The notes: generated by a model not told the origin, from the letters alone. DNA of 64,000 nucleotides from Rapana venosa (GCA_028751875.1 CM054162.1:8382616-8446615), one strand, 5' to 3'. Counted from the first letter of the stretch, positions 33,176 to 47,318 are shown. A program made the numbers and translations.

Positions 33176-34082
33176 AAGTGTGTTGTGTGTGTTGGTGTGT
33201 GTTGTGTTTGTGTGTGTGTTTTGTTGGTTTTTTTTTGTTATTTCTTTACCCTTCGTTTTATTTCAAACTGATCCTTTTTTAGTTTTTTCTCTTCCTTCAT
33301 CCACGGTAGGGTGGAGGGTCTTGTTATGTTAATTCTGTTTCTGCTTTTTGTAAAGTGGGCCATTGCGTGCTTTTCCATTTTCCCCATATAAAGAATAATA
33401 AAATAAAATTATATTTTTTTAATCTGTTTTTGTTTTTAATTGTTTTGGGGTGGTTTTTTTCCCCAATTTTTTTTTTACCCATTGTTGCATTTTTTTTTAA
33501 ACCTTCATCCTTTTTTTTTTTTTCATTCTTGGTAAGGAGAGTATTTAGTTTTTGGGGGTTTTTTGTTTGTTTGTTTCAAATTTTTTTTATCTATCATTTG
33601 TTTGCTATTTTTGTTTTTTGGTTGTTTTTCTGCTCAGTCTCCCCCCCTCTCCCCACCCCTTTATTTCTCCGGGGTAAGGGATAAGGGGTGAAGGGCCGTG
33701 GGGATTTTCTACTTTTTTTCGGCCTATTTTCTTCATCCTTCGTTTTAAATTTGTCCCCCCCCCCCCCCTCACCCTTTCTCCCCTCCTCCCCTAACTCCTC
33801 ATCTCTAGGGGGTGGGGTCTGTTGTAGTATATAATATATATATATATAATTATAAATAAAATATATATATATATTTTTAAAATATTATATATAGAGAGAG
33901 AGAGAGAAGAGAGAGAAGAGAGAGAATCATATAAATTCATTTATATATACCACATCTCACCTTGTCAAAAAAAAAATCCAAAATTTGTATATATCAGTAT
34001 CAAAAATAAAGAAATTTTTTAAACAAAAGGGCTATGAAATTGTTTTTCCCAATGCATACGTCATTTCATGTGAGTTATGCTT
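33176..34082. repeat. T-rich low-complexity DNA with TA and GA microsatellites
   Basis: TG and poly-T runs, a C tract near 33755, then (TA)n and (GA)n at about 33825-33925. No gene seen. Confidence 0.6.
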
Positions 34083-34480
34083 CAACAATTTGGGACTGGG
34101 CTAGTGCACATGTTCTAAAGCCATTGTTCAGTATGCATAGACAGCTTTAAAGCTTGTTCTTTTAAAATCTTCGTCATTAACTATCTCTGACTATAGAACA
34201 CTTGATATTCTTCCATTAAGATCCAAGCTTGAGCAAAATGTGGCCGTGTTTATGTTTAAAATCATGTCTGGTTTAGCTCCCCCTTGCTTCAAAATAGATT
34301 GTAATAAATGTCAATTGCCATGCCCATAAGATAATGGTGCCACTTCCCAGAATTGACTTATTTAAATCCAGTCTCACATATTTGGGTGGGTTCAATTTTG
34401 GAATGAAGATTCTAACCTTAACCCCATAAGACTAAAAGTGTTTCTGTAAATTTTGAAAAGTGTACCATGCGCATCTTATG
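34083..34480 (+). pseudogene. LINE RT C-terminal remnant (Jockey/CR1-like)
   Basis: One main frame reads TIWDWASAHVLKPLFSMHRQ, LPLRSKLEQNVAVFMFKIMSGLAPPC, then SQN-L--IQSHIFGWVQFWNE. This is the thumb/C-terminal pattern of Jockey- or CR1-type LINEs. Stops are frequent. Confidence 0.6.
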
Positions 34481-35629
34481 AATAATGTATCACTATATTG
34501 ATATGGGGTATTTTAGCCACTAACTAATTATGCCAAGCATTTCAATCATCGAAAGTGTGTATGTCGACTCCTAACCACCTCCCTCCCAAATGTCTATCCC
34601 TTTCTTATTCTTGCCGCCTCCTGCTTCTCTCTTGTCCTCTCCTCTTCTTTCCCCCCTCCCCTCTAGTTTCTGTCTGTGACTGTCTGTTTGTCTGGCTGTC
34701 TGTCTCTGTCCCTGTCCCTATGTCTGTCTGTTTGCTTTTTCTCTCGTCTGTTGCTCTCCCTATCTCTCCCCTCCTCTCTCTTTCTCTCTCCCCCCTCTTC
34801 TCTCTCTTTCTTCTTCTTCTTCTTCTTCTTCTTCTTTGCAATTCTCTTCTTCCCCCTTTCCCCTTCCCCCCTCTCTCACTCCTTGTCTACGTCTCTCCAT
34901 GTAAGCATTTCTGTCTCACTGAAATGTTTTGGTATGTGCATTATACTCTGCTATGTGAAGCAACCTTGTATATTCTCATATGTGTTATGATTTTGTTCAT
35001 GTGATATTTATAGGTGCTGTGACTTGCATAAATTGTAGTTCTGATTGTTTCCATGTTCCTTCCCCTTTCCTCCTCCTTCAATCTTTTCATTTTTCTCTGC
35101 TTCCTTCTCTTGTTCTTTCCTGTTCTTGGTTTTCTTCTTCTACCCTATTGTATTATCCTCTACAAAAATAATAATGATAAATACTGCACACACCTCCCCC
35201 TTCTCTCTCAAATAAAGATCATTCATTCATTCATTTCATTCATCCCCTCTCTCCATCTCTCTCTCTCCTCCCTCTTTCTCATATCTGTCTTGTGTATACA
35301 ACTATCTCTATTCCGTTAGTTTATGCCTGTTGACGTGTACCTTAAACTTTAGACATTTCATTATTGTTTGTTTAATTGAATGTTTGGTTGATTGCTTTAC
35401 CTTTTGGGCTGAGAGCGGATGAAAAAAGCCATCATTTGCTTATACTTTTCCCCGCAATAAAAAATGTTCATTCATTCATTCATTCATTCCCCCAGCACAC
35501 AGTTGAGGTAAATACTAAAACGGCAATAAAAACACAACTGTGTTTAGCTTCATTTCTCTTTTTATTCAAAAACATCACAATATTTGTTGCTTCTTATATG
35601 AACTTCCTCAGGATATAATATTTTATATA
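34481..35629. repeat. TC-rich and ATTC repeats, no gene
   Basis: TC-rich tract with TCTG runs (about 34650-34890) ending in (TTC)n at 34810-34834. (ATTC)n short runs occur near 35220 and 35470. Nothing else is recognised. Confidence 0.6.
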
Positions 35630-35697
35630 TAAATATATATATATATATATATAATATATATTATATATATATAATAATATATATATATATATATTTG
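35630..35697 (+). repeat. (TA)n microsatellite
   Basis: AT dinucleotide run with short interruptions. Confidence 0.85.
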
Positions 35698-35929
35698 GTG
35701 TTTGTTGTTTTTTTGGGGGTTGGGAGGGGCAGGTTATTGTTGTTCTTTTGTTTTGATCATTTTTTTTTCCTTTTTCATCTATGTGGGTTTTTTCTTCTCT
35801 CCCCCCCTTGGGCATCAGCAGTACAAGGTCTCAGTGTGTTGCGGGTCTCGGCAAAGCGTGACAGTGACAGACTGCGTCCCGGGTATCCACAGTCAGAGGG
35901 ACTGAAGCATTGGTAGAGTATTCCTGCAC

Positions 35930-36180
35930 GTGCACACAAAAGACACCCGGCATATGCAAACAAATGCACACGCACGATCAAAGCATGCAAACAGAGGTGT
36001 GCGTTTCAACCGCACGCACACACGCATTCACACATATAAATACACACGCACGCAAGCACACACTCGCAAATACTCAAACCATGCATGCGCGTGCGGGCAT
36101 ACGCACATATATTCCTTGTTAGGGTTACATAATAATACTAATACACACACATAAACACACACGCACACACACACACAAAG
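35930..36180 (+). repeat. CA-rich degenerate repeat
   Basis: Degenerate (CACACG)/(CA)n sequence. Frames through it are His/Thr-rich artefacts. Confidence 0.7.
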
Positions 36181-36228
36181 ACTGTGTTTTAGAACAAGTA
36201 AGAACAAGTACTAAGTATTTATAACACT

Positions 36229-36560
36229 TTGTCTTTAGCTTTTGGTAAAGGTGTAACATCTCAAGCTATATATTTTGACCTATCTAAAACCTTTGATGGA
36301 GTATGGCACTAAGGACTCCTGGCTAAAATGAATCTGTTGGAGTTACAGGCATCTTGTTAAAATGGTTTGGAGATCATTTGTCAGATCGCACACAAAACTT
36401 AGTTATCAAGGGAGAAAAATCTTACACTAAAACAGTACATGCTGGTGTTCCACAGGGATTTTGCTTGGACCCCCTTCTGTTTCAACATTATTTCAGATAT
36501 TAAACATTTTTGCAGACGATGTAAGCATGTCACTTACTTTACTTAACTTAATTCTCTCTG
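36229..36560 (+). pseudogene. LINE RT core remnant (Jockey/CR1-like)
   Basis: Motif A AIYFDLSKTFDGVWH (about 36261), GDHLSDRTQNLVIKGEKS, motif B AGVPQGFCLDPLLF and motif C IFADDVSMSL (about 36510). These lie in more than one frame with stops between. It ends at about 36560 against the 3' end of the minus-strand RTE-like element. Confidence 0.65.
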
Positions 36561-36564
36561 TGCT

Positions 36565-39500
36565 AGGAGGCACACAATGCTTGAGCATCATTCCTCCACT
36601 GGTTCTGGTCTGCAGCTGTGTGTCATGCGGCGTTCCACGTGCTCCAGCCTGCGCCGTTCCGCTCTACCTCTACCATTCGTTGCCATGCTGTGTTTGTTCG
36701 TTTCCTTTTCCTTCTCCCTTCAGGTGTCCATCCGAGGGCAACAGCACAGTCGTCACTCCTGTCCTTTCTTAGGACATGTCCGATCCAGTTCCATCTCTTT
36801 CTTCTAATCTCCTGGCTGGGTCTTTTTCTGCTACTGCTGTTTCTAAGACTGTCTTGTTGGAAATGTGTTCTTGCCATCGGATCTTGAAGATCATCCTCAG
36901 ACGTTTGGTTTGGAAAATGTCTAGTTTCTCTTCTTCTCCTTTCGTTAATTTCCAGGTCTCACATCCATAAAGAACTGACAAAACAAGGCTCTTGAAAAGG
37001 GATGCTTTGGTTTTTCTGCTGATGTCTCCTGTTTGCCAGATGTTGGATAATCGTTTCATCTGTGCACTGGCCAGTGCTACTCTCTTCTTGACGTCTGCTG
37101 TTCCTCCTCCGTCTTTGGTGACGTTTGCTCCGAGATAGGTGAAGTTCTCCACCTCTTCCACTTCCTGATCTCCAACCCTCAGACCGTCGGTGTTCCTGCT
37201 GTTTACTTTCATGTCTTTGCTCTTCTGTACATTCAGCTTGAGTCCAACCTTTGCTGCGTTGTCTTCCAGTCTTGTAGTTTTGTGTTGTAGATGGTTCATG
37301 GTTGATGAAAGAAGGGCGATGTCATCTGCGAAGTCAAGGTCTTCTAACATGTTCATGAAGTCCCATCTTATCCCAGTTCCCTCGCCTTCCACTGCTCTTC
37401 TCATTACCCAGTCTATCACGAGAAGGAAGAGGAATCCTGACATGCAGCATCCGTTTCACCCCGGTAATCACTGGGAACCAGTCTGTTGTTTCGTTTTCAA
37501 CGATGACGGAGCACTGAAAGTCTTCTTATATTGTCTTGACCATCTGGACGAGTTTTTGTGGGATTCCATACTGACGCATGATGATCCAGAAACTGACTTG
37601 GTGTTGGAGTCAAAGGCCTTTTTAAAGTCGATGAAGTGAATGTACAGTGTGGCGTTCCATTTCGTTGACTTGTTCCAAGATGTTTCTGAGTATAAATATC
37701 TGGCCGACAGTTCCCCTACCCTTTCGAAATCCATCTTGTTCCTATCTGAGTGATGCGTCTACTCCCTCTTTCATTCTGTTGATGAGGATTTTGCTGAGCA
37801 CCTTACTGGCCAAGGGTAGTAGTGTAATCCCACGCCAGTTTCCACACTCCTGAAGATTTCCTTCTTTGGAATCTTGCATATGAGTCCTTTCGTCCACTGT
37901 GTTGGTACTGTCCCCTTGTTTCCCAGACGAGGTCAAAGATCCGTTTCAGTTCCTTGCCGGTTGTTCAATGTCTGCTTTTAGCATCTCTGCTGTGATCTGG
38001 TCTGCTCCTGGTGCTTTTCCGTTCCTGAGGGTCTTCAGTGCTTTCTTGATTTCATGGATGGTTGGTTCTTCTGCTGAGATGTCTAGTTCTTCCACCCCCC
38101 CCTGTCATCTTGTGGTGGTTCATTCGGTGCATCCCCGTTGAGAACTTCCTGGAAGTGTTTCTTCCATCTCCTCAGCCTGGCCTCTTGATTCTTTAGCAGT
38201 TCCCCGTTTTATTCTTCACTGCTGCTGCTGGTCTAGTTTCCTTGGTTTTGGGGAGGTTTCACAATGCTGTACAGTTCTTTCTGACTCCCATTCTCTGCTG
38301 CATTCTGAGCTCGCTCTGCTTTTTTCTGACATCCATCTCCTCTTGTCCTTTTTATAGGTTCTTTTCCCCCCTTGTTTTTTTCCCTTTGTATGTTTCCCGT
38401 CATTATTTTCTGTATCCCCCTCAGAGTGTGTACTGTTGATTCGATTTTGGATGCCCCTTCCCTCTCATTGTTTCGCCCCCAAGTGTTCTCATGATCCACG
38501 TCTTGCCTTCCCCCTTCTGTACCCCAAGCACCTTTTTTCTGTGATTTTGTAGGGTTCTTCTGAGGTTCCCAACCCCCTCTACATTTTCCCACTTTCTTTT
38601 CCCTTTTCTTTCAAAGGCTTGGTCTTCACTGCTTGCAAAAACTTTTTCCTTATATCTTCGCCCTTTCAGGGGTTAAAAACGTCCATCTTGTTTTGGGTTT
38701 TGTTTTTGTTTCTGCGTGAGCAAATTTAATCTTGATCCTCGATTTCACCGGGTATGGTGGGCGGTTGGAAATCTGTTTCCCTCTGTACTCGGCAGTCTTT
38801 TTCTGATGATCCCCACGCCCGCTAAAATCAAAAAAGGGGGTTTCAATTTGGCTTTTCACCTGCTGATTTCCATTTTGCTTTGTGAATGTCTTTGGTGGGA
38901 ATAGATTTCCGTGATAACTAGTCCATTCAGCTGGCTAAAATCGAAAAGTTTTCTTCCATTTTTCGGGCTTCCCCCTTTAATTTCCCTGAGTACCCATTTT
39001 CCTTTTTTATCCCTTTTTGTCTTTTTCCCCCCTTTTGCGTTTAAGTCTCCCATTTGATGATATGTTTGTTTTGTTGCACCCCCTCCACTGGGTTTTCCCG
39101 GGGTTTTGGTAGAACTGCCCTTTTCCTGGGCCCCCCTTCGTTTGCGGGGCTACAACTTTTATGACTGTCATCCGTCTGTATTTTGGGGGTAGGGAAACTT
39201 TTCTATAATGATCCTCTTGTTTACTTGGGTCCTTCCATGAGAGGGCTTTTACTGCGTCCCGCTCTCAAGATGGGGGACTCCTCCCTGGTGTAGTTTTTTC
39301 GTCCTCCACTGTAACCCTCACTGTTTTTTCCCCGGGCGAAACTTTTTTTTTTCCAGCTCCTGTCCATCTTTCACTCGCTGATTCCGGAATGTTTCCCGTT
39401 GGTATCCCGCCCTCTCTCCCGCAATCCCGTCTGCCGGGACCTCCTCGTCATTGTTCTAACATTCCAATGTCCGATGTTAAAGGGGGTTTTTTTTTCCTTT

Positions 39501-39800
39501 CAAAGGACCTTTTCGGAAAAGGGTTTGCTTCCCCAAAGGGTTTCACCCATCTTTGGGATGATGGGCCCTGCCGGGATAAACCCTTCCCCCCCGGGGGTTG
39601 ATTCGAAGTGATGGCCCCCAATTTTGTTTCTGTGTCTTGGTTGTTTTCCGGGATAGGTAGTTGGCCTTGCCCAACCCCATACTTGGAGGGCCAGAGTTTT
39701 CTGTCAGCGTGGCCTTCCCTGAGACTGCGCTCGTCCAGGGTGCAATCCGCCACCCGGGAGACGCGCCTCTACGCCGTGCAGTCCCAGCGCGAAGAAGCAT
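36565..39800 (-). mobile_element. RTE-like LINE, near full length, decayed or poorly read
   Basis: On the minus strand the domains run endonuclease (about 39060-38640, MGDLNAK and a NGRKLFDFSQLNGLVIT block), linker (38600-38230), RT (38060-36600) and a short 3' end. The 5' part (39800-39450) resembles a leader. The RT half reads cleanly. The endonuclease half is full of homopolymer changes, probably sequence error added to real decay. Confidence 0.7.
36623..38060 (-). pseudogene. RTE-like reverse transcriptase
   Basis: Blocks in order: APG-D-TAEMLKAD-like fingers (about 38010), NLQECGNWRGITLLPLASKVLSK (37880s), YIHFIDFKKAFDS (motif A, about 37630), a decayed motif B (about 37460), LEDLDFADDIALLSS (motif C, both Asp, about 37340), LKLNVQKSKDMKVN, and FTYLGANVTKDGG. 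C-terminal blocks are SLVLSVLYGCETW, IFQTKRLRMIFKIRWQEHISN and KRWNWIGHVLRKD, the RTE-type ending. The 224-codon frame 37443-36769 is clean from just before motif C onward; a frameshift near 36800 separates it from the WIGHVLR block, and others lie upstream of 37443. Different family from the RTE-like copies at 5.8-10.4 kb. Confidence 0.78.
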
Positions 39801-39939
39801 GTCACTAGCTCTTAGTAATCCACAATGGAGAGCTGGGATTTTGAACTCAGATCTTAGAAAAAGTAAATAAATGAGCCCAGCTTTGGAAAGTTAAGTTTGA
39901 TATATAAAAGACTGAGCTGGTTAGTTTTGCAAGAGATCA

Positions 39940-40830
39940 CAAACCAATACCCATTCTGACATTTAGGCACACTCAATTGCAGGGTGTTCTTCATCATAAA
40001 CACTTAGAAATTACCATCCAAAATAACTGTAAATTGGAGGAATGTGTGAAAAAATTGCAAGTAAGTGTAACCTACTTATTTCTTGATTTAAATCGCACAG
40101 GTACGTACATATTGAACAGAAAAACACTAAGCACTATTTATCTTACTGGTATCTGATTATAGTGATATGATTTGGGATAGTTGCACTAAGACATTTTCAG
40201 GTGCTTTAGAAGAGCTCCACGTAGAAGATATAAGGGTTTTTACTGAAGCCGTCCGTGGTACTAGTCACTTGACACATTATCAAGAATCAAAGTGTTGCTG
40301 TTTAACAGAAAGGAGAAATAGCCATACACTGGTGTTTAATCATTAACCAGTCCATGGCAATACTCCAAATTATCTATCAAACCTAGCCCCTCCATTACTT
40401 TCTTCTCAAAATCCGTCCAATGAACAGAGACCCCTCAACAGCTTAATATTCCAAAGTAGAGCTGAAACACATGGTGCTTCCTTTTTCCCCGTCCACCACT
40501 GGATTCTGGAGCAAACTACCAGTGTAGGTGCAAGCTAGTACTTCTATCAGTTCATTGAACATGTCCTCTCTGTTGGGGATATAACAGTTCCCAACTAGTC
40601 TTCATTATGGAAACACAAAACAGGAAATCATCCGCTGCAGACTTAGACTTGAAAGGAGTAATCTCAACTGTGATTTAAATACCAGATATTTACTGAATGG
40701 TCCATCTTGTGCTTGTGGCTATCCCATACAAACAGCTGAATATTTCCTCTTGGTTTTTTTTACTGTCCCCATTTTTTCAAGTGTTTGCTATCAAACACCT
40801 GATACTCTGAAACGGGATCAAAAGAACTCA
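39940..40830 (+). pseudogene. LINE RT C-terminus with Cys block, decayed
   Basis: Across frames it reads FGIVALRHFQ-type sequence, VRGTSHLTHYQES, NYLSNLAPPLLSSQNPSN, GASFFPVHHWILEQT (thumb) and finally CACGYPIQTAEYFLL, like the CxCG...T..HF..C ending of several LINE clades. Stops and shifts throughout. Family uncertain. Confidence 0.55.
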
Positions 40831-41304
40831 AAATACTTTATTGTATGGCGACAGACAGATAAACTTTAATAATAACATTAACATTGTTAAAACAGTTAAT
40901 GAATTTATTGATAAATCCAGACGATTTTAGAGTACAAACAAAAAGATGAATGTATAGGAGGACTCTGTGATGGAGTCCCCTCTCACGTCTTGTTTGGGCT
41001 GTACTGCCGTCACAAAGGACGTGTTGTTTCCTTGGGGCTGGCATCTGCTGCCTGGTGTGTGGGTGTACTTTTCCTTATAGTCTTTGTCTCCTTCAGTTTT
41101 CTATGCTGTATGCTGTTCTGCTTTGTTGTGTAGCCGTATGTGTGAAAACGTGATTTAATGTCTGTGAACATGAAAAAAAGGTCCCTTTGTCTGCATAACT
41201 CACCAACAATGTTCATTTATCATGGGGTTGTGGGAGCTTCAAAATAAGCTGTAACTTGATGATACCTTTCCCCTGCTGTCTTGTTGTCTGCTTCCGATGT
41301 AAAG
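40831..41304. other. No recognised feature
   Basis: AT-rich sequence with short frames only. Confidence 0.5.
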
Positions 41305-41515
41305 GTAAAGGTGCCCCATATCTTACGTGGTTGTAGGGGAGTGAGGCATCAATGACCTCAGCTTCTCAAAAGGCCAGTATATTGACAGCGGCGCCCATCT
41401 CCTCTCCCTCGCTGCTTTACCTTCCCTAACCCTAAAGAGGGCAAGTACCCATTTACAGCTGGGTGAACTTGGGGATTGTACTGAAGCCAAGGCGCGCAAA
41501 CGCTCCACCATCCAA
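41305..41515 (-). mobile_element. Composite tRNA/5S SINE, copy 2 (head lost)
   Basis: Reverse of the SINE body: 'tcctctccctcgctgcttta', 'acccatttacagctgggtga' and 'ggcgcgcaaacg'. The tRNA head and 5S A box are replaced by (TA)n at 41516-41575, so only the stretch after the 5S-like C box remains. Confidence 0.8.
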
Positions 41516-41567
<52 letters not shown>

Positions 41568-41575
41568 GTATATAA
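41516..41575 (+). repeat. (TA)n microsatellite
   Basis: Long AT dinucleotide run sitting exactly where the SINE head should be. Confidence 0.9.
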
Positions 41576-41916
41576 AAATGTTTATACATAAACAATGTTT
41601 AAACCAATCGTGAGATATCTGATAATTTACACCTATTAATATTCATTTCATTTTATCATCTCAGATGGTCAGCATTGTTAAGGTTTGCGTAATTCAGTCA
41701 TAACTGCTCTTATGTTCCTGCATTAATCTGAAAATTATTACAGAGATTTCAGAATTTATTTTTAAAAAAACAGTTTAAGAATTTTCTCTGATATAATAGT
41801 TTCCCAATTTTCTGAAATGTAGTCACATTCTTTAAGAAGGCTTGTGTCTTTAACAGAAGAAGAACACCCTCGAGCTGAAGCTTGTACTCAAGCACAGACG
41901 TATGCCCTTGCTCTTT

Positions 41917-41947
<31 letters not shown>

Positions 41948-41958
41948 GCTCTCTCTCA

Positions 41959-42006
<48 letters not shown>

Positions 42007-42035
42007 TTTGTTTGCTTTTTAAAGTGTTTTCCTTT
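41576..42035. repeat. AT-rich spacer and (TC)n microsatellite
   Basis: No gene up to 41910, then (TC)n at 41912-42002. Confidence 0.7.
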
Positions 42036-42039
42036 GTTG

Positions 42040-42166
42040 TTACTGTGTAAGTGTATGAGTATTGGGCTTATTACTAAGATGTATCCCTACGGGCGGTACT
42101 GGATGTACAAAAGCACATGAGTAAATTATTCATTATTCGAAATAAAAGAATTTGTCATTGTCACTC
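42040..42166 (+). repeat. Retroelement 3' tail repeat, copy 2
   Basis: Same landmarks as 215-355 ('gatgtatccctacgggcggt', 'ctggatgta', 'aaataaaagaatttgtcatt'), running into (TC)n. Confidence 0.75.
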
Positions 42167-42500
42167 TCTCTCTCTCTCTCTCTTCTCTCGTCTCTCTCTC
42201 TCTCTCTCCCCTCTCCTCTCTCTCTCTCTCGCTCTCTCTCTCTTTCACGCCCCACACACACACCCAACCACACCACACACACACACACACTCCCCCTCCC
42301 CCTCTCTCCTTCCCTCCCTCTCTCTCCACAACCACCCCACCCCTCACCCCCATGACAACAAAAACACAGAAATAAACATTGTCCCTACCCCCCCCCCCTT
42401 TCTCTCTCCCCACTAAAAAACCCCCCCCCCCCCCCACACCAGACAAAACCCCCCGGACACACAACACAACCCACACACACAGAAAACAACACACACACAC
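42167..42500 (+). repeat. (TC)n, (CA)n and C-rich simple sequence
   Basis: TC run, then CA/CCA-rich and C-tract sequence. The frames are compositional artefacts. Confidence 0.8.
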
Positions 42501-42759
42501 AAACACTTCATTGGAAATAAAAGTTGACTTGGACTGTGACACTTACACGGTTGCGTTGCCCAGCCCTTCAACGGGGTACCGCAGTCCCCTTCCCCAGCGG
42601 TGATCCCGCCTCTGCTCCCTAAAATAGAGCAAGCTTCTTTTCTTCTTTGGTCGAACGCTCGGGACAGCAATATTGCTGTATGGAGTAAAAAATTTCGTTG
42701 CGCTGCCTTTAAAGCCCTACAATAAAAGCCTAGCGCATTGATTCGTTGGGAGAGAAAAA

Positions 42760-42925
42760 TTGCTATTTTTTGAAGTCTTTGGGGGGAAAAGGCAGGGAAT
42801 GGACCAGAAGGCAGAAAACAACAAGAAGAGGTGCGGAAAAAAAGGAACAAGGCCAAAAAAAAAATTAGGTGAAAAGAAAATTTCCTGACAACCTTTTCCG
42901 AAGGTGGGGTGCATGTTACAGGCAA
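42760..42925 (+). repeat. Interspersed repeat G, copy 1
   Basis: 'aggcagaaaacaacaagaag', 'ggaacaaggc' and 'ccgaaggtggggtgcatgtt' correspond to 51650-51910 (plus) and 57445-57690 (minus). Error-rich copy. Confidence 0.5.
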
Positions 42926-42934
42926 CAGGTGACT

Positions 42935-43310
42935 TTTGGTTTCAGGTGACGCCCCTGCCAAAAAGCAAAAAAACCCGGGGCCCGAAGGTGCCGTGGTTTA
43001 AATCCATTTGGCCCAAATTTTCCCCCATCCATTACCCCATGGTGGTGATTTGGTGTAGTCTTGGGATGAGACGATAAACACGGGGTCCCGGTGATACAAA
43101 AAAATTTTTTGCGCTTAAAAAACCCCACCCCCAAGAAGAGAGGGGCCCCTGGCAAAATTCTGTAGAAAAACCCCACTCTGGGAAAGCAAATACGTTGAGA
43201 CAAAGAAAAGAAAAAAAGGTGGCGCTGCTTTGGGGCGTCGCGCTTCCCCTGGGGAAGCAGCCCGGGAAATTTCAGCAGAAGCAGTGTGACTTTAAGGGGT
43301 ATGGGGAAAA
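42935..43310 (+). mobile_element. SINE A, error-rich copy
   Basis: Parallels 61681-62095: 'tttaaatcca', 'tcccccatcca', 'gggatgagacgataaacacg', 'ctggcaaaattctgtagaaa' and 'ggtggcgctgctttgg'. Many homopolymer differences suggest poor consensus here. Confidence 0.75.
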
Positions 43311-43800
43311 GCAAAATATTGTTAATGACTTTTATGGTAACTCAATAATAACAACGAAAACAACAAAGGGAAACATACTATGGAGAGAGGGGGGGGGGGG
43401 AAGAGACAGAGATAGACAAAAAAGGGGACAGACAGAGATAGACAAGAAGAGAAAAAGCAAAATGATAGACAGAGACACAAAAAGACAGACATAGACGAAA
43501 AGGAGAAACAAAGAAAAAGAGTAGAGACAGAGACAGACAGAGATAGACAAGGGGGAAAAACAAAGGAAAGAGATAATTGAAAAAAAATTTTAAAGTCCGG
43601 GCACAGGTTTTTCACCCCAAAATCAATTAAATCCCCAGCAACAACAAACCGTTGCAATAGTGGGCCTTGATTACAGTACCAAAGACAAAATAAAAGTGGG
43701 CAAAAATACATCAAAAACCACACTTAAGAATTACAACCCCACAACCCCCCCAAAAAAAAAAAAATCGCAAATTTGTTACATAAAAGGAAAAAGGGTAAAG
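43311..43800. repeat. Purine-rich low-complexity DNA
   Basis: GACAGA/AAAAG-type repeats and poly-A. No gene. Confidence 0.6.
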
Positions 43801-43980
43801 GTGTTCCCCAAACCTATGGGGGCTTTGGGGAGTGAGGTGTCGGTACCTCCTTTCTCCGGGGGCCAGCGTTTTGGAGTGGTCCTATCACCCTCTCCCTCGC
43901 CTCTTTACATTCCCTGACCCAAGGGGGCCCGGTAACCATTTACACGGGGTGTTTGGGGGATGTATAAAAGCCGGTGTGAA
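43800..43980 (-). mobile_element. Composite SINE fragment (probable)
   Basis: 'ttggggagtgaggtgtcggt', 'ccctctccctcgcctcttta' and 'ccatttaca' resemble the reverse of the tRNA/5S SINE body, with heavy errors. Confidence 0.5.
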
Positions 43981-44275
43981 ACACTACGGAGATGCATGCA
44001 GGAAACTGGGAACCATCATCACCGACGACAGGGGAAGTGGTTGGGCAATCCTCCCGAAAGACCCACATCAATCACAAAAAAGCATTCCCCCAATGGCCCC
44101 CAAAAGGAAAGGGAGAAAAAGGAAGCCCAAAAGCAACGTGGAGGAGGCTGTAAAAAGTGAATAAGGGCCCATGCAGCACCTTGGGGACGTACTAGGTTGC
44201 CCGGAAAGGCAGGAGGGGAAAGCGTTTTTCGCTCCCCTAACCCCACGGGTGTAAAGGGTTGATGATGATGATGAT
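43960..44275 (+). pseudogene. LINE RT extreme C-terminus (probable)
   Basis: From 43960: RCMQETGNHHHRRQGKWLGN, PTSITKKHSPNGPQKERE and KKEAQKQRGGG. The pattern resembles LINE endings of the type WLGH-LR-P--S---ALRW-P-GKRKRGRPK--W. It ends in a (GAT)n run near 44260. Heavy homopolymer noise. Confidence 0.45.
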
Positions 44276-44620
44276 ATATGATGGCTTTTAAAAACGCTCA
44301 TGCTGTTAAAAACCTTAGTTTGGGGGTAAGCAAGTGCTCTGACCATTTTATCTGTTAAAAAATTTATTAATACAGACTAGAAAAAAAACAGTATAAGTAA
44401 AAACCCGGTGTGGTACACCTTAGAAAACATTTTTTTTTAGCAGTTGTTCCCCTTTTAATTAAATGATTTATCGATGGGTAAATGGTTTTTTGAACTTTGG
44501 TTGGGTTCTCTGATAATAAAATTTAAAGCTACTTAAATTGGAAAATTTGTGCCTAACCTGCATTGTAAAAAGTTTTCGAAATGTCCCAAAAAACCCGAGA
44601 GGGTACCTTTTTAATTTGTT
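44276..44620. other. No recognised feature
   Basis: AT-rich, error-rich sequence. Confidence 0.4.
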
Positions 44621-46330
<1,710 letters not shown>

Positions 46331-46519
46331 CCCGGTGATTTTTTTTTTGTTTGAAAGAAAGTTTAAATTAAAAAAAAATTTTAAAAAAAGATCCCCCCCC
46401 CCTTTAACCCCCTTCCCCACCCCCCCGAAACCCAACCCCCCAAAAAAAATTTTGGGTTCGGAAGAAGCGTGGTTGAGTTTTTCCTTTTTTCCCGCCAAAA
46501 CGGGGGGCCGGCCCGGTAA

Positions 46520-46925
46520 ATTAAGGGTCAATTTTTTGACAATGAATGATCTGTGACTTGGGCAATGAATACCCCGTCCTCCTGCATAATGACAAGCACA
46601 GGAGAAGACCAGGCCCGGGTTCGAATCCTATTCAAGAGGATATTTTCCCCAGGAGTTAACATCAGTGCAGACTCCACTCTCCCCACAGGTCCTTCGGAGG
46701 AGATTATAAACCAAGGCCCCCTGTGCGAACGCATGCAGAACATCTTGCGCACACGTTAAATCCTGATCCACTTTTCGTGAGTAGGCCATTGTGTGTCGGT
46801 GGGAACAGATGACAGAATTCACAAAACCGCATACATACAGGGACTGGATGTAAAAAAAAAAGCACATAAGTGCTTATTGCATTATCCTTGGTATAAAAGA
46901 AAAAAAAAAAAAATGAATAAAATGA
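46520..46925 (+). mobile_element. SINE B with type-1 tail
   Basis: B box GGGTTCGAATCC (46618-46629), a body with 'gtgcgaacgcatgcagaaca', 'taggccattgtgtgtcggtg' and 'acagatgacagaattcacaa', then the tail 'cagggactggatgtaaaa' with 'agcacataagtgcttattgc' and an A-rich end. The head before 46600 is degraded. Confidence 0.82.
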
Positions 46926-46941
46926 CATTTTAAAAATTAAT

Positions 46942-46942
<1 letters not shown>

Positions 46943-47027
<85 letters not shown>

Positions 47028-47160
47028 GCGTGCGCGCGCTTTTTCTTTTTCTCTGTCTCTCTTTATGCCAATTTGTTTCTCTGTCTCTGTCTGTCTGTCT
47101 GTTTGCCTGTCTCTCTCTGTGACAACACCTTTGTACCCATATGTCTCAGTCCCCCCCCCC
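46943..47160 (+). repeat. (TC)n and TCTG microsatellite
   Basis: TC run to about 47030, then TCTG and C-rich sequence. Confidence 0.85.
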
Positions 47161-47189
47161 TCCATATATATCCTCACACAAACACACCC

Positions 47190-47257
47190 TCATCCCACTC
47201 ACACACACACACACCACACCCCACCACCACCACTGCCATCGCCCACACACACACACA

Positions 47258-47315
<58 letters not shown>
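47190..47315 (+). repeat. (CA)n microsatellite
   Basis: CA run with short interruptions. Confidence 0.9.
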
Positions 47316-47318
<3 letters not shown>

